A DNA stretch of 64,000 nucleotides from an uncultured Clostridia bacterium (GCA_937884975.1 CAKZZS010000050.1:1-64000); one strand, 5' to 3'. Positions 34,290 to 43,163 are shown, numbered from the stretch's first letter. Numbers and translations are program-made. Notes: a model not told the origin generated them from the letters alone.

Positions 34290-34314
34290 TATCACACATT
34301 CTTTCTAATTTCCA
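34286..34314 (-). promoter_or_regulatory. Candidate promoter of the mannosidase/inositol operon
   Basis: On the minus strand TGGAAA, a 17-bp spacer and TACAAT (complement of 34286-34291). The -35 is weak. A second TATAAT lies further downstream inside the palindrome, so the exact start is uncertain. Confidence 0.4.
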
Positions 34315-34327
34315 CTGTTTTATTCAC

Positions 34328-34356
34328 TTTACAACATAAAAAATAAATGATAGAAT
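34328..34356 (+). promoter_or_regulatory. Promoter of the transglutaminase-like gene
   Basis: TTTACA (34328-34333), 17 bp, TAGAAT (34351-34356), divergent from the inositol operon promoter. Confidence 0.6.
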
Positions 34357-34391
34357 TAAGACAGATTATTTCTTTCGGGGAGGCGGTAAAA

Positions 34392-35669
34392 ATGACATCA
34401 AAAAAACCTGTTATTGCGCTTTTTGCAGTGATAATTCTTGCTGCCGTACTTTTTGCGGTTACTTCTCTTACCGGTTCTCACCTTACTGAAAACGGCGCAA
34501 CAAAAATTTCCCCTACAAACACGCAGGCGGATATTTTCAGTTCGCCCTCCCCCGACGCAGTTCCTTCAACAAGCGAGGCTTCGGGCTTTGCAGCTACCTC
34601 CTATCAGCCTGTTTTTCCCGTAAATATCGGCAGCGAGGGAGTAAAAACAGCCGTTTCGCTTCACCATAACGTACCGGAAAATCTTCGCGCCGCGTATGTT
34701 CAGATGCTTGACGCGTTAAAGGAGCATCAAAAGGATATAAACCTCACCAAAGCCGAAAGCGAGGACGACTTTCAGCGCGCTCTTATTTATGTCAGGGACT
34801 TTAATCCCGAGCTGTTTTTTGTTGACTGGAGTCTTTATAACTATAAGGCTACCGCATCTAAAAATGTTACTCAAATTAACTTTAATTTCATTGACGATGA
34901 TGTAAAAGAAAAAGCTATTTCGCTTGAAAATGAAGTGCAAAAAATTGTTGAACAGGCAAACCGCTACCCCAACGCCTTTGAGCGCGAGCTTTTTGTTCAC
35001 GATTACCTTGTGAACAACACCGTCTACACCGTTGATACGCCTTACTGCGGCTCTGCATACGGTGCTCTTGTTGAGCACAAGGCAAGATGTGAGGGCTACG
35101 CAAGAGCCTTTCAGATGATAATGCTTCGTCTCGGTATCCCCGCATACTCGGTAATCGGAACGGCTGAGAACGAAAGACACATGTGGAATGCGGTTGAGCT
35201 TTACGGAAATTATTATTTTGTTGACGTTACTTTTGATGACAATTCCGCCGAAGAAAAGCTCACCGCGCTTAACGAATGGGAAATAAGTCATTCGTGCTTT
35301 AATATGCCCGAAGAAATTATTTCGAAAACTCACATAATCAGCCCGTCGGGCTCAACGGATAAATACGGCGCGTACCAGAATCTTTTTCTTCCCGAATGTA
35401 ACCGCTACGATTTCAATTATTACAGAATCCGAGGTCTTATGGCGGAGAACACCGAACAGTTTAAGTATATACTTGAAAAAAACTCTTCGCAAAAGCGCGC
35501 CTGCGTATTCTTCAAGGGTCAAATGCCCTCGTCCGCTTCTCTTCAGGACGCATTCGGAGAATTCTTTGAAAATCAGTATTCCTCGGGCGGCTACTCGATT
35601 TATTACACCCCCGAAACCTCACCGGTTTACAAACGGAATGTATACGAAATCAGCTGGACGATAGATTAA
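34392..35669 (+). CDS. Exported transglutaminase-like protein
   Basis: A 425-residue protein with an N-terminal signal anchor (about residues 6-26), a Ser/Thr/Pro-rich linker and a transglutaminase-like cysteine-protease domain. The catalytic triad is visible: Cys233 in HKARCEGYARAF, His263 in ENERHMWNAVEL and Asp278 in YFVDVTFDD. Such bacterial proteins act outside the cell, perhaps as wall-linked peptidases or cross-linkers; the substrate is unknown. The ATG at 34392 is chosen because GGGGAGG lies eight bases before it. Its monocistronic unit ends at a terminator. Confidence 0.83.
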   Translation: MTSKKPVIALFAVIILAAVLFAVTSLTGSHLTENGATKISPTNTQADIFSSPSPDAVPSTSEASGFAATSYQPVFPVNIGSEGVKTAVSLHHNVPENLRAAYVQMLDALKEHQKDINLTKAESEDDFQRALIYVRDFNPELFFVDWSLYNYKATASKNVTQINFNFIDDDVKEKAISLENEVQKIVEQANRYPNAFERELFVHDYLVNNTVYTVDTPYCGSAYGALVEHKARCEGYARAFQMIMLRLGIPAYSVIGTAENERHMWNAVELYGNYYFVDVTFDDNSAEEKLTALNEWEISHSCFNMPEEIISKTHIISPSGSTDKYGAYQNLFLPECNRYDFNYYRIRGLMAENTEQFKYILEKNSSQKRACVFFKGQMPSSASLQDAFGEFFENQYSSGGYSIYYTPETSPVYKRNVYEISWTID

Positions 35670-35684
35670 AACTAAACAATTTAT

Positions 35685-35716
35685 AAATCCTCACAAAAAT
35701 ATGTGAGGATTTTTTA
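35685..35716 (+). terminator. Intrinsic terminator
   Basis: AAATCCTCAC pairs with GTGAGGATTT around an A+T-rich loop, followed by a T-run. Confidence 0.88.
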
Positions 35717-35727
35717 CTATATTGTCA

Positions 35728-35757
35728 TTGATTTTAAGTATATATTTATGATATAAT
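35728..35757 (+). promoter_or_regulatory. Promoter of hppA
   Basis: TTGATT (35728-35733), 18-bp spacer, TATAAT (35752-35757), about 35 bp before the start codon. Confidence 0.55.
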
Positions 35758-35793
35758 GCTTAATCTATAGAAATACCATCCGGGAGTGATAGA

Positions 35794-37866
35794 ATGGACT
35801 CAAAAACTTTGTATTTACTGCTGACAGTTGCCGCAGGCTTAATTTCAATTCTTTTTGCGGCTTTTACGGCGCTTTCGATTTCCAGAAAAGACAGCGGAAA
35901 TGAAAGAATGCGTGAAATTTCGGGCAATATTGCCGCAGGCGCAAAGGCATTTCTGTATTCGGAATACAGAATACTCGTCGGCTTCGCGATAGTGCTTTTC
36001 GGACTTATTACGCTTCTTATTAACCTTAAAACCGCTTTCTGCTTTCTTGCAGGCGCGCTCTTTTCAACGCTTGCAGGTTATTTCGGAATGACCGTTGCCA
36101 CAAAAGCAAATGTCAGAACGGCTCAGGCAGCGAAAACAGGCGGGCTGAGAAAGGCTCTCGGCGTAGCGTTCAGCGGCGGCGCGGTTATGGGGCTGAGCGT
36201 AGTCGGCTTAGGCGTTATCGGAATAGGCACGATTTTCCTTATTCTTACAAAGGTTTCGCCCACTCTTGAAGCGGAGTCCTTCAACATTCTTACGGGCTTC
36301 AGCCTCGGCGCTTCCTCAATTGCGCTCTTTGCGCGTGTAGGCGGAGGTATTTACACAAAGGCGGCTGACGTCGGCGCAGACCTCGTCGGCAAGGTTGAAG
36401 CAGGCATTCCCGAGGACGACCCGAGAAACCCTGCAACAATTGCGGACAATGTCGGCGATAACGTCGGCGACGTTGCCGGAATGGGCGCGGACCTGTTTGA
36501 GTCTTATGTAGGCTCCATAATCTCCGCAATTACACTTGCATTTGCCGCTTCCTCAAATCAGGAAATAATCAACAAGGCTGTTTTTCCGCTTCTTCTCTGC
36601 GCGGTAGGAATTATAGCTTCAATTCTTTCCACAGTAGTCGTCAGACTTTCAAAGGCTGAAGACCCCCAGAAATCGCTTAATCTCGGCGAATATCTCACAA
36701 CCGGAATAGTAATAATCGCTTCGGCAATAATGAGCGTAAAATTGCTCGGTACCGGCAGCTTCTCCGACGCTGAAAGCTGGAACGGCTTCTGGTGTGTTTT
36801 CTCGGGACTTATTGTCGGAACAATTATCGGAAAGCTTACGGAAATCTACACCTCCGACAGATATAAGGCAGTTAAGGAAATTGCCGACGCTTCCAAAACA
36901 GGCGCGGCAACAAACATCATAAGCGGTCTCGGAGTCGGTATGAAATCAACCGCTATGCCCATTTTTTTTATCGGCGTAGGTATCCTTTTGGCTTATAAAT
37001 TCGGCGGACTTTACGGCATTTCTCTCGCCGCGGTAGGTATGCTTTCAACTACGGGAATGACCGTTGCGGTTGACGCATACGGACCTATAGCGGATAACGC
37101 AGGCGGTATCGCGGAAATGAGCGAGCTTGAAGAGGACGTAAGAAACATTACCGACAAGCTCGACTCGGTAGGAAATACGACGGCGGCAATAGGCAAAGGC
37201 TTTGCTATCGGCTCTGCGGCTCTTACGGCTCTTGCGCTTTTCGCTTCATACGCCCAGACAACGGGTATAAGCGACGGCGGTATGAGCATACTTAACGCGA
37301 AGGTTGTTGTCGGTCTGTTCTTAGGCGGTATGCTTCCGTTCTTATTCTCCGCATTCACTATGAACAGCGTCGGTAAGGCGGCGAACAAAATGATAGAAGA
37401 GGTACGTCTTCAGTTTAAACAGAAGCCCGGAATCCTTGAGGGCACCGAAAAACCCGACTATAAAAGATGCGTTGCCATTTCAACCACCGCGGCTCTTCAC
37501 GAAATGATTTTGCCCGGAGTTATGGCAGTTATCGCTCCGCTTCTTGTCGGCTTCGTGCTCGGCGTTGAGGCTCTCGGCGGTCTTCTTGCAGGCGCTCTTG
37601 TCAGCGGCGTAATGCTTGCTATATTTATGGCAAACTCGGGCGGCGCATGGGATAACGCAAAGAAATACATAGAGTCCCTCAGAGAGGGCGGCAAGGGCAG
37701 TGAAGCTCATAAGGCGGCAGTTGTCGGCGACACGGTAGGCGACCCGTTCAAGGATACCGCCGGCCCGTCGATTAACATTCTCATTAAGCTTATGACAATT
37801 GTTTCTCTCGTTTTTGCAACCACCTTTATGCTTGTAAACGGCGGAAACGGACTTATAAATTTCTGA
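35794..37866 (+). CDS. hppA: Membrane-bound ion-pumping pyrophosphatase, K+-dependent type
   Basis: A 690-residue integral membrane enzyme with about 16 transmembrane helices that couples hydrolysis of pyrophosphate to Na+ or H+ export. The substrate-binding signature GGGIYTKAADVGADLVGK is at about residues 183-200, followed by the acidic DDPRNPATIADNVGDNVGD cluster. At the position that decides K+ dependence the sequence reads GNTTAA (Ala464), the K+-dependent form; K+-independent enzymes carry Lys there. Many K+-dependent relatives in anaerobes pump Na+, but the ion is not proven here. The enzyme would recover energy from PPi released by biosynthesis. Confidence 0.94.
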   Translation: MDSKTLYLLLTVAAGLISILFAAFTALSISRKDSGNERMREISGNIAAGAKAFLYSEYRILVGFAIVLFGLITLLINLKTAFCFLAGALFSTLAGYFGMTVATKANVRTAQAAKTGGLRKALGVAFSGGAVMGLSVVGLGVIGIGTIFLILTKVSPTLEAESFNILTGFSLGASSIALFARVGGGIYTKAADVGADLVGKVEAGIPEDDPRNPATIADNVGDNVGDVAGMGADLFESYVGSIISAITLAFAASSNQEIINKAVFPLLLCAVGIIASILSTVVVRLSKAEDPQKSLNLGEYLTTGIVIIASAIMSVKLLGTGSFSDAESWNGFWCVFSGLIVGTIIGKLTEIYTSDRYKAVKEIADASKTGAATNIISGLGVGMKSTAMPIFFIGVGILLAYKFGGLYGISLAAVGMLSTTGMTVAVDAYGPIADNAGGIAEMSELEEDVRNITDKLDSVGNTTAAIGKGFAIGSAALTALALFASYAQTTGISDGGMSILNAKVVVGLFLGGMLPFLFSAFTMNSVGKAANKMIEEVRLQFKQKPGILEGTEKPDYKRCVAISTTAALHEMILPGVMAVIAPLLVGFVLGVEALGGLLAGALVSGVMLAIFMANSGGAWDNAKKYIESLREGGKGSEAHKAAVVGDTVGDPFKDTAGPSINILIKLMTIVSLVFATTFMLVNGGNGLINF

Positions 37867-37876
37867 TATAAAACAT

Positions 37877-37906
37877 AAAGCTCAAGTCGGTTGACTTGAG
37901 CTTTTT
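37877..37906. terminator. Bidirectional intrinsic terminator
   Basis: AAAGCTCAAGTC pairs with GACTTGAGCTTT (12 bp, 4-nt loop) with T-runs in both directions, between convergent hppA and the following minus-strand gene. Confidence 0.88.
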
Positions 37907-38711
37907 AATTTTCCCTTATTATTTCAAAAACGGCAGGCAGCCTTTCTTCCTGCTGTTTTTCCTTTTTGGGTTCGCCCTTTAAAATAAAATACGCGCTTGA
38001 CACCCCGTAATACGGCGCAACGTAAATAACCGGGAAAACCAAAAGACAGCTTAAAAGCCAGCCGAGCATTGAAAGCCTGAAGGCGGCTATACTAAAGCAC
38101 CTGCCCTGCGTTTTTTCAAGACTCTTATATAAAGCAGTCATCACACCGTATTTCTCAAGACAAAGGTAATACTTCCACGCGCTGTATCTTTGAGAAATAA
38201 CAAACAAAAATGCGAGTCCGATAATAAAAAGCGCAACACTTCCCAACACCCAGGACAAAAAAACATTTTTCTCCAAAGCGCCCCGTGAAAGACTCATAAA
38301 CAGAAACGAAGCGCAAATAGCCGACGGAAAAAGGAATACAAACCCCCAACAAATAAGAAAAAGCGTCTTGACGCAAAGATAGAGAAAAAACGAAAAGCTT
38401 TTACCTGTTGAACCACTGAAGCTGTTATTTGAAACCGTACGGCAGACAGCAAGCGCGCTGCGTTTTACTCCCACTGCAATTAAAAGTAACCCCAGAAGGC
38501 AGAAAAGAATTACCAAGGCTGCTTTTGCATAAAAAGAATATTCGCCGAACAGACCTTGAAAAAAAGCGTTTACCTTACTGTTATCAAATCCCCAAAATGC
38601 CGAAAAAACGGCGGCAGCGCCGACAGAGAAAATGACAAAGGATAAAAGAAGCTTAAAAAACACTCTTGTAACCTTTCCGGAAATGAGCTGCTTTGCTTTG
38701 ATTTTAACCAT
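37905..38711 (-). CDS. Polytopic membrane protein of unknown function
   Basis: A 268-residue protein with about six hydrophobic segments (near residues 17-38, 60-82, 110-138, 148-170 and 207-232) and a charged C-terminal tail (…KGEPKKEKQQEERL…). The long YSAWKYYLCLEKYGVMTALYKSLEKTQG segment recalls DUF975-like integral membrane proteins, but I am not sure of the family. Its RBS (GGAG) lies directly in the T-tract of the upstream terminator. It lies downstream of the sensor kinase, so read-through could link it to that operon. Confidence 0.6.
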   Translation of the reverse strand: MVKIKAKQLISGKVTRVFFKLLLSFVIFSVGAAAVFSAFWGFDNSKVNAFFQGLFGEYSFYAKAALVILFCLLGLLLIAVGVKRSALAVCRTVSNNSFSGSTGKSFSFFLYLCVKTLFLICWGFVFLFPSAICASFLFMSLSRGALEKNVFLSWVLGSVALFIIGLAFLFVISQRYSAWKYYLCLEKYGVMTALYKSLEKTQGRCFSIAAFRLSMLGWLLSCLLVFPVIYVAPYYGVSSAYFILKGEPKKEKQQEERLPAVFEIIREN

Positions 38712-38722
38712 ATTATCAACTC

Positions 38723-38765
38723 CAAAAAAAGACAGGAGAAGTCACGATGAAAATCTCCTGTCTTT
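38723..38765 (-). terminator. Intrinsic terminator after the sensor kinase
   Basis: On the minus strand AAAGACAGGAGA and TCTCCTGTCTTT form a 12-bp stem around a 14-nt loop, followed by a T-run. Confidence 0.85.
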
Positions 38766-38788
38766 ATTATTGTCAAATAATTCCGTTT

Positions 38789-40228
38789 TTAATCCGCTTT
38801 TCTTATGTCAAAGAAAAACCTTACTCCGTTTTCAACATTCTCCACGCCGTATTCGGTTGAGTGCAGGTTACAAATCGCACTGACGATTGAAAGTCCGAGT
38901 CCGAAACGTCCCTGCTTTCTTGAACGGGACTTGTCCGCGCGGTAAAAGCTCTGCCAGATATTGTTTATATCGTCGTCCTTGATATGTTCGCCCGTATTGA
39001 AAACATAAAGTCTTAAAAATTCTCCTCTGTCCTCGCCGCTGACGCTTATTTTCCGCTCGCCGTCAATGTGGGAGACAGCGTTTGAAACGTAATTATTGAG
39101 AACCATATTCAGCTTTATTTTGTCGCCGACGCCCTCAATTTTTTCGTCAACATCAACCGAATAAGTTATCTGTTTTTCTTCAAGCACAATTTTTATGCCC
39201 TTGAAATAGCTTTCGGCAAACTCCTTTATATTGAACCTTTCCTCATTTAGCTGATTTCCGCCTGCCTCAAGGCTTGAAAGCTCAAGCAGCTGAAGGACAA
39301 GCTCGTTCATTTTTTCGGTTTCATTCATTATCACGTCGCAGTATTCACCTGCCGCAGAGCTTTCCTCGGGAGTCATTAGTTTAAGTCCCTCGGCATAACC
39401 CTGAATAATGGCTATAGGCGTTTTAAGCTCGTGAGAAACGTTTGAAACAAAGCTTTTTCTTATGCTGTCAAGCTTCTTTTCCTGTTCAACCTCATCGAGC
39501 AGGCGCTTGTTCTTTTCATTAAGATCGACAAGCGCGTCATTAAGCGAGTGAGAAAGGTTGTTTATACTCTTGCCGAGCTTTCCTATCTCATCGTTCTGCT
39601 TCGCGTTGACCTTTTGGGAAAAGTCAAGCTTTGCCATTCGCTTTGTAACCTCGCTCATTTTAATAAGCGGCTTTGTGAATCTTCCCGAATAAACAAATAT
39701 TACCGCAAGCGCAACAATCACTGCAATTATTGCGGTATAGCCCATAAAGGTCATAGCGGTGCTTACGTTTTCGTCAATGATGTCCTTTCTGCCGAACATC
39801 TCAATTTCGTTTCCGTTTTCAAGCGGCTTATAATAAACTATGTACTGCTTATTATTTTTTTCGGACTGCTGGATTTCAAAGTAACTTCCGTCACTGTTTT
39901 CTTCACGTCCCTCAACGGAAATCCTGCCTGCGTTATTCATAAACGTAATTGAGCTTTTATAAATAAACTCTCCGTCGGGAGAATAGACGTTTATTATAAT
40001 TCCGCTGTCCGACTCATACTGACCGAGCATGGCGTTATAATCCTCACGCGAGGGGTCAATAAGGGCAACCTCATCCGCAAGGTCCTTCATATTATTCTTT
40101 TCCGTGTCAATATAAACGTCGCCCAGATACCAGAAATTGAGCGCAAGAAAGGCAAGAATTGCAAGAATAAGAATTGCGCCGACCTGAGCAAAAAGTTTAA
40201 ATCTTATGCTAACGGAAGGTTTCTTCAT
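38789..40228 (-). CDS. Sensor histidine kinase
   Basis: A 479-residue membrane kinase of the two-component type. Transmembrane segments at about 12-34 and 160-181 flank an extracytoplasmic sensor of about 125 residues. A HAMP domain (182-235), the HisKA dimer domain with His266 in SNVSHELKTPIA and an HATPase domain with N box MVLNNYVSNAV and GLGLSIV follow. The start directly abuts the response regulator stop. The ligand is unknown. Linkage to a VanY-type carboxypeptidase suggests cell-wall stress sensing, but there are no vanH/A/X genes, so glycopeptide resistance should not be assumed. Confidence 0.9.
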   Translation of the reverse strand: MKKPSVSIRFKLFAQVGAILILAILAFLALNFWYLGDVYIDTEKNNMKDLADEVALIDPSREDYNAMLGQYESDSGIIINVYSPDGEFIYKSSITFMNNAGRISVEGREENSDGSYFEIQQSEKNNKQYIVYYKPLENGNEIEMFGRKDIIDENVSTAMTFMGYTAIIAVIVALAVIFVYSGRFTKPLIKMSEVTKRMAKLDFSQKVNAKQNDEIGKLGKSINNLSHSLNDALVDLNEKNKRLLDEVEQEKKLDSIRKSFVSNVSHELKTPIAIIQGYAEGLKLMTPEESSAAGEYCDVIMNETEKMNELVLQLLELSSLEAGGNQLNEERFNIKEFAESYFKGIKIVLEEKQITYSVDVDEKIEGVGDKIKLNMVLNNYVSNAVSHIDGERKISVSGEDRGEFLRLYVFNTGEHIKDDDINNIWQSFYRADKSRSRKQGRFGLGLSIVSAICNLHSTEYGVENVENGVRFFFDIRKAD

Positions 40229-40915
40229 TTAACTGTTACCCTCTCTGTCGAGTTTATATCCGAGCCCGTAAACGGTAATAATATGCCTGTCTCCCCACTT
40301 GCCGAGCTTTGTACGAAGTCTTGCAAGATGGCTGTCAACGGTTCTTGTGTCGCCCTCGTAGGAATAACCCCAGACGTCGTCGAGAAGCTGTTCTCTTGAA
40401 AATACCCTGTCAGGGGCAGCTAACAGCTTTTCAAGCAGTTCAAATTCCTTAAGGGTTAGTACTATTTCCTCATCCGCAACCGTTACGGAATGAGCGCTTT
40501 TGTCAAGCACCAGGGTATCAAGAAAAACCTTTCCGCCCTCCTGCGGAAGATAGTTTTTCCTTTTAAGAAGCGCTTCAACCCTTTTTACAAGAACAGTCGG
40601 ACTGAACGGCTTTGTAACGTAATCGTCCGCTCCGACCTCAAAGCCCGTAAGCTGGTCAAATTCCTGACTGCGCGCGGAAAGAAGAATAATCGGTATATCC
40701 GATTTTTTTCTTATCCTTCTGCAAAGCTCCCAGCCGTCAATTTCAGGCATCATAATATCAAGTATCATTAAAGAAACGTCGGTGTTTGCGTTAAAGAGCA
40801 ACAGCGCCTGATTTCCGTCCTCGGCTTCAAGCGTTTCGTATCCCTCTTTTTTAAGAAAATCGCAGACGAGCCGTCTTATAAGCTGTTCGTCATCAGCGAC
40901 TATAATCTTTTTCAT
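40229..40915 (-). CDS. OmpR/PhoB-family response regulator
   Basis: A 228-residue transcription regulator. The receiver domain carries acidic residues Asp8/Asp9, the phosphoacceptor Asp53 in LMILDIMMPEIDGWE and the conserved Lys in DDYVTKPF near 105. The C-terminal winged helix (about 130-225) has the typical LTLKEFELLEKLLA and SHLARLRTKLG segments. It pairs with the adjacent kinase and is preceded by the VanY-like gene, 28 bp upstream, probably in one transcript. Confidence 0.94.
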   Translation of the reverse strand: MKKIIVADDEQLIRRLVCDFLKKEGYETLEAEDGNQALLLFNANTDVSLMILDIMMPEIDGWELCRRIRKKSDIPIILLSARSQEFDQLTGFEVGADDYVTKPFSPTVLVKRVEALLKRKNYLPQEGGKVFLDTLVLDKSAHSVTVADEEIVLTLKEFELLEKLLAAPDRVFSREQLLDDVWGYSYEGDTRTVDSHLARLRTKLGKWGDRHIITVYGLGYKLDREGNS

Positions 40916-40943
40916 CTTTTTGCCTCCGTAAAAAACGGTTTAA

Positions 40944-41852
40944 TCAGTCGGTCTTTCCGAGGTATTCTTCAAGGCAAAGTCCGCTTTCGTTAATCTTTTT
41001 GGCGTTTTCCGGTCCGACAAAGCGCCAGTGCCACGGTTCGGCGGCAACTCCTGTATATTCGGTCTTATCACCCTTGTATCTTTCAATAAATCCGTATTCC
41101 TCGGCGTGCTTCTGAAGCCATGCGTACTGCTCGGTCAGGTTGAAATCGTCATTCGTGTTGCAAATATCCATTGCAACGCCGAAATTGTGCTCACTGCAAC
41201 CGGGGAGCATACTCCAATGGGTAGCCTTTATTTCGGATTCGTAATATGAATAACCCTGACTCATATATGAGTTGACCTTATTTGTATGAAGCCTTGTCTG
41301 GGTGGCAATGCTTCTGTAACCCGAATAAGGAGTGAGAAGAATACCCTCCGCCTTTGCGGCGTTATACATTTTTTCGTAATACGGCTGAACCCTCTTGTCA
41401 AGCGACTCGCCGCTTCCGGGAATTGCAGGAGTAAGCTCCGGCTCATACCCCTCGGGAAGCTTATAGTTTGCGTTAAGAAGAGTCATTTCCCAGTTGCCCT
41501 CGTCAATAGAAATTACCTGCGGGTCAAAGGGACTTGAGTTTTCGTCAACCGTGCTTTCCTCTTCATCGGTGCTCTCCTCCTCATCGGTGCTCTCTTCCTC
41601 GGTACTTTCCTCGGTGCTCTGAGCTTCCGTATTCGCCTGCGTTGAAGAGCTTTCATTGGAAGAGCTTTCGGTTGTCTGCGCATTTTCCTTGCCGGAGGTG
41701 GTGCTTTCAACCTTTTTGGGCGCCTTTTTTGCCGTAACGGCAAAGCCGAGAATCAAGGTCAGAACCAAAACCGCAAGAAAGCCGCCTATAACAATTTTCA
41801 GTTCCTGCTGTTTATATCTTGTCATGGATTTTTTTCTTTTTCCCGTGTTCAT
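40944..41852 (-). CDS. VanY-like D-alanyl-D-alanine carboxypeptidase
   Basis: A 302-residue membrane-anchored M15B peptidase that should trim the terminal D-Ala from peptidoglycan stem peptides outside the cell. A basic N-terminus and transmembrane segment (about 19-39) are followed by a low-complexity stalk of Ser, Thr and Glu that includes tandem STDEEE repeats. The catalytic domain begins near residue 120. It has SGYRSIATQTRL, the zinc motif SEHNFGVAMDI (SxHxxGxAxD) and EPWHWRFVG. The ATG at 41852 follows GGGAGGAA and is preferred to a longer frame start at 41921. Confidence 0.9.
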   Translation of the reverse strand: MNTGKRKKSMTRYKQQELKIVIGGFLAVLVLTLILGFAVTAKKAPKKVESTTSGKENAQTTESSSNESSSTQANTEAQSTEESTEEESTDEEESTDEEESTVDENSSPFDPQVISIDEGNWEMTLLNANYKLPEGYEPELTPAIPGSGESLDKRVQPYYEKMYNAAKAEGILLTPYSGYRSIATQTRLHTNKVNSYMSQGYSYYESEIKATHWSMLPGCSEHNFGVAMDICNTNDDFNLTEQYAWLQKHAEEYGFIERYKGDKTEYTGVAAEPWHWRFVGPENAKKINESGLCLEEYLGKTD

Positions 41853-41886
41853 TAAGAATTCCTCCCATTTCAACACATATCGATTT

Positions 41887-41915
41887 ATTTTACCACACCT
41901 GAAAACAATTGACAA
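41887..41915 (-). promoter_or_regulatory. Promoter of the VanY/two-component operon
   Basis: On the minus strand TTGTCA, 17-bp spacer, TAAAAT, about 35 bp before the VanY-like start codon. Confidence 0.65.
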
Positions 41916-41929
41916 GTGCATAAAATATC

Positions 41930-41958
41930 TCGACTTTTACAATAATGTATGGTAAAAT
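41930..41958 (+). promoter_or_regulatory. Candidate promoter of the M28-like gene
   Basis: TCGACT (41930-41935), 17 bp, TAAAAT (41953-41958) on the plus strand, divergent from the VanY-like promoter. Confidence 0.4.
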
Positions 41959-41992
41959 AAGCAGTGAACATTTTTATTCCGGAGGCGAAAAA

Positions 41993-43156
41993 ATGAGAGC
42001 AAACGAAAGTTTACCCAATTACGATTCAAAAGTCAGAGAATCAACTAATTTTATTATAAAAAACATAAAACAGGTCTGCAAAGACACACCCGAAAGGCGC
42101 GCAGGCACCGAAGAGGAAGCCAAAGCCCAGCAGTATGTCAAAGATACAATGGAAAAATTTGCAGACAGCGTTGAAACGCAGGAAATAACAGTTAAATCCG
42201 CAAAGCCGTCAACTCCCCTTCTTCAGGGAATATTTGCCGTTATCTCTGTTGCTTTTTCGTGCGTTGCAGGCTTTATCCCTGCAATCTCAGTTTACTTAAT
42301 CGCTTCTTCCGTTCTGGCTATGGGCATTTCCGCTTTCCTCGGCTTTTTAAAAGCCACAAAGCACAGTTCAAATATTATCTGCGTCAAAAATGCTTCGGAC
42401 AAAAACGAAAGAAGAATTGTATTTCTCGGAAACATAAATTCCCCCATAGAAAGAAAGCTTTTGAGAATAAGCGGAAATACGCTTGAAAAGGTTGCGTTTT
42501 TCGGCTTTCTTACAGGTTGCATTCTCTGTATGGTTTACGACGCATTTTATATTATTGCGGAGAAAAACACCGTAAGCCCGTTTATAGGTCTTTTCCAACT
42601 CATTTTTATTCCCGTCTTTATTCTGTATATGAATTTCTACAACCCGAAGCAGGATATTCAGGGTGCAAACGGAAACCTTACGGGCACCTTCGATTCAATG
42701 GCGGTTATGCAATACCTTACCTACAACAGTCTTTCACTTAAAAACACCGTTCTTGTCAGTGTTTCGTGCGGTGCAGGCGCTTACGGCGCAAGAGAATTTG
42801 TAAAAAAATACTCTTCCCAATACTCCGATATGCCGACTTTATTTGTTTCGGTTGACTGCCTTCAGTCCGACAAGTGCTTCGCTTTCTCCGTTATCAATAC
42901 CGGCAGTGATATTATTGAGTCTGCCGCCGAAAATGCAGGCGTTATAATTTCAAACGGAAAAGATAATCTTTCCTCCTCGCTTCTTTCGGGAATGAAAAAC
43001 GAAAAGGCTATAAGAATTTCAGCCGCCGACGAAAAGGAAAACTTTGTCTATGCCGCACGCGAGGACACAGTTACCAGCATTTCTCCCTCGGCAATTGAAG
43101 CAGGACTTAAGCTCTCGCTTGAAACGGCATACCTCTTTGACGAAAAGGGTATTTAA
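41993..43156 (+). CDS. M28 peptidase-like membrane protein lacking metal ligands
   Basis: A 387-residue protein with an M28-aminopeptidase-like fold split by hydrophobic segments (about 76-118 and 165-214). The N-terminal ERRAGTEEEAKAQQYVKD is the usual start of membrane M28 peptidases. The positions that should carry zinc ligands are altered: LGNINSP (145-151) replaces the usual GAHYDSP, and GANGNLTG (224-231) replaces GANDNASG. So it is probably a catalytically inactive homologue, perhaps structural or regulatory. ATG at 41993 follows GGAGGCG; the frame extends upstream without RBS. The call is moderately secure. Confidence 0.68.
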   Translation: MRANESLPNYDSKVRESTNFIIKNIKQVCKDTPERRAGTEEEAKAQQYVKDTMEKFADSVETQEITVKSAKPSTPLLQGIFAVISVAFSCVAGFIPAISVYLIASSVLAMGISAFLGFLKATKHSSNIICVKNASDKNERRIVFLGNINSPIERKLLRISGNTLEKVAFFGFLTGCILCMVYDAFYIIAEKNTVSPFIGLFQLIFIPVFILYMNFYNPKQDIQGANGNLTGTFDSMAVMQYLTYNSLSLKNTVLVSVSCGAGAYGAREFVKKYSSQYSDMPTLFVSVDCLQSDKCFAFSVINTGSDIIESAAENAGVIISNGKDNLSSSLLSGMKNEKAIRISAADEKENFVYAAREDTVTSISPSAIEAGLKLSLETAYLFDEKGI

Positions 43157-43163
43157 TTAAAAG

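Noticed and set aside
34716..35333. A 205-residue antisense frame inside the transglutaminase-like gene
   Set aside because: It is the complement of a well-supported coding region, lacks an RBS and has no recognisable domain.
38789..41852. Vancomycin-resistance cluster
   Set aside because: Only VanY-, VanR- and VanS-like genes are present; no vanH, vanA/B ligase or vanX, so resistance cannot be claimed.
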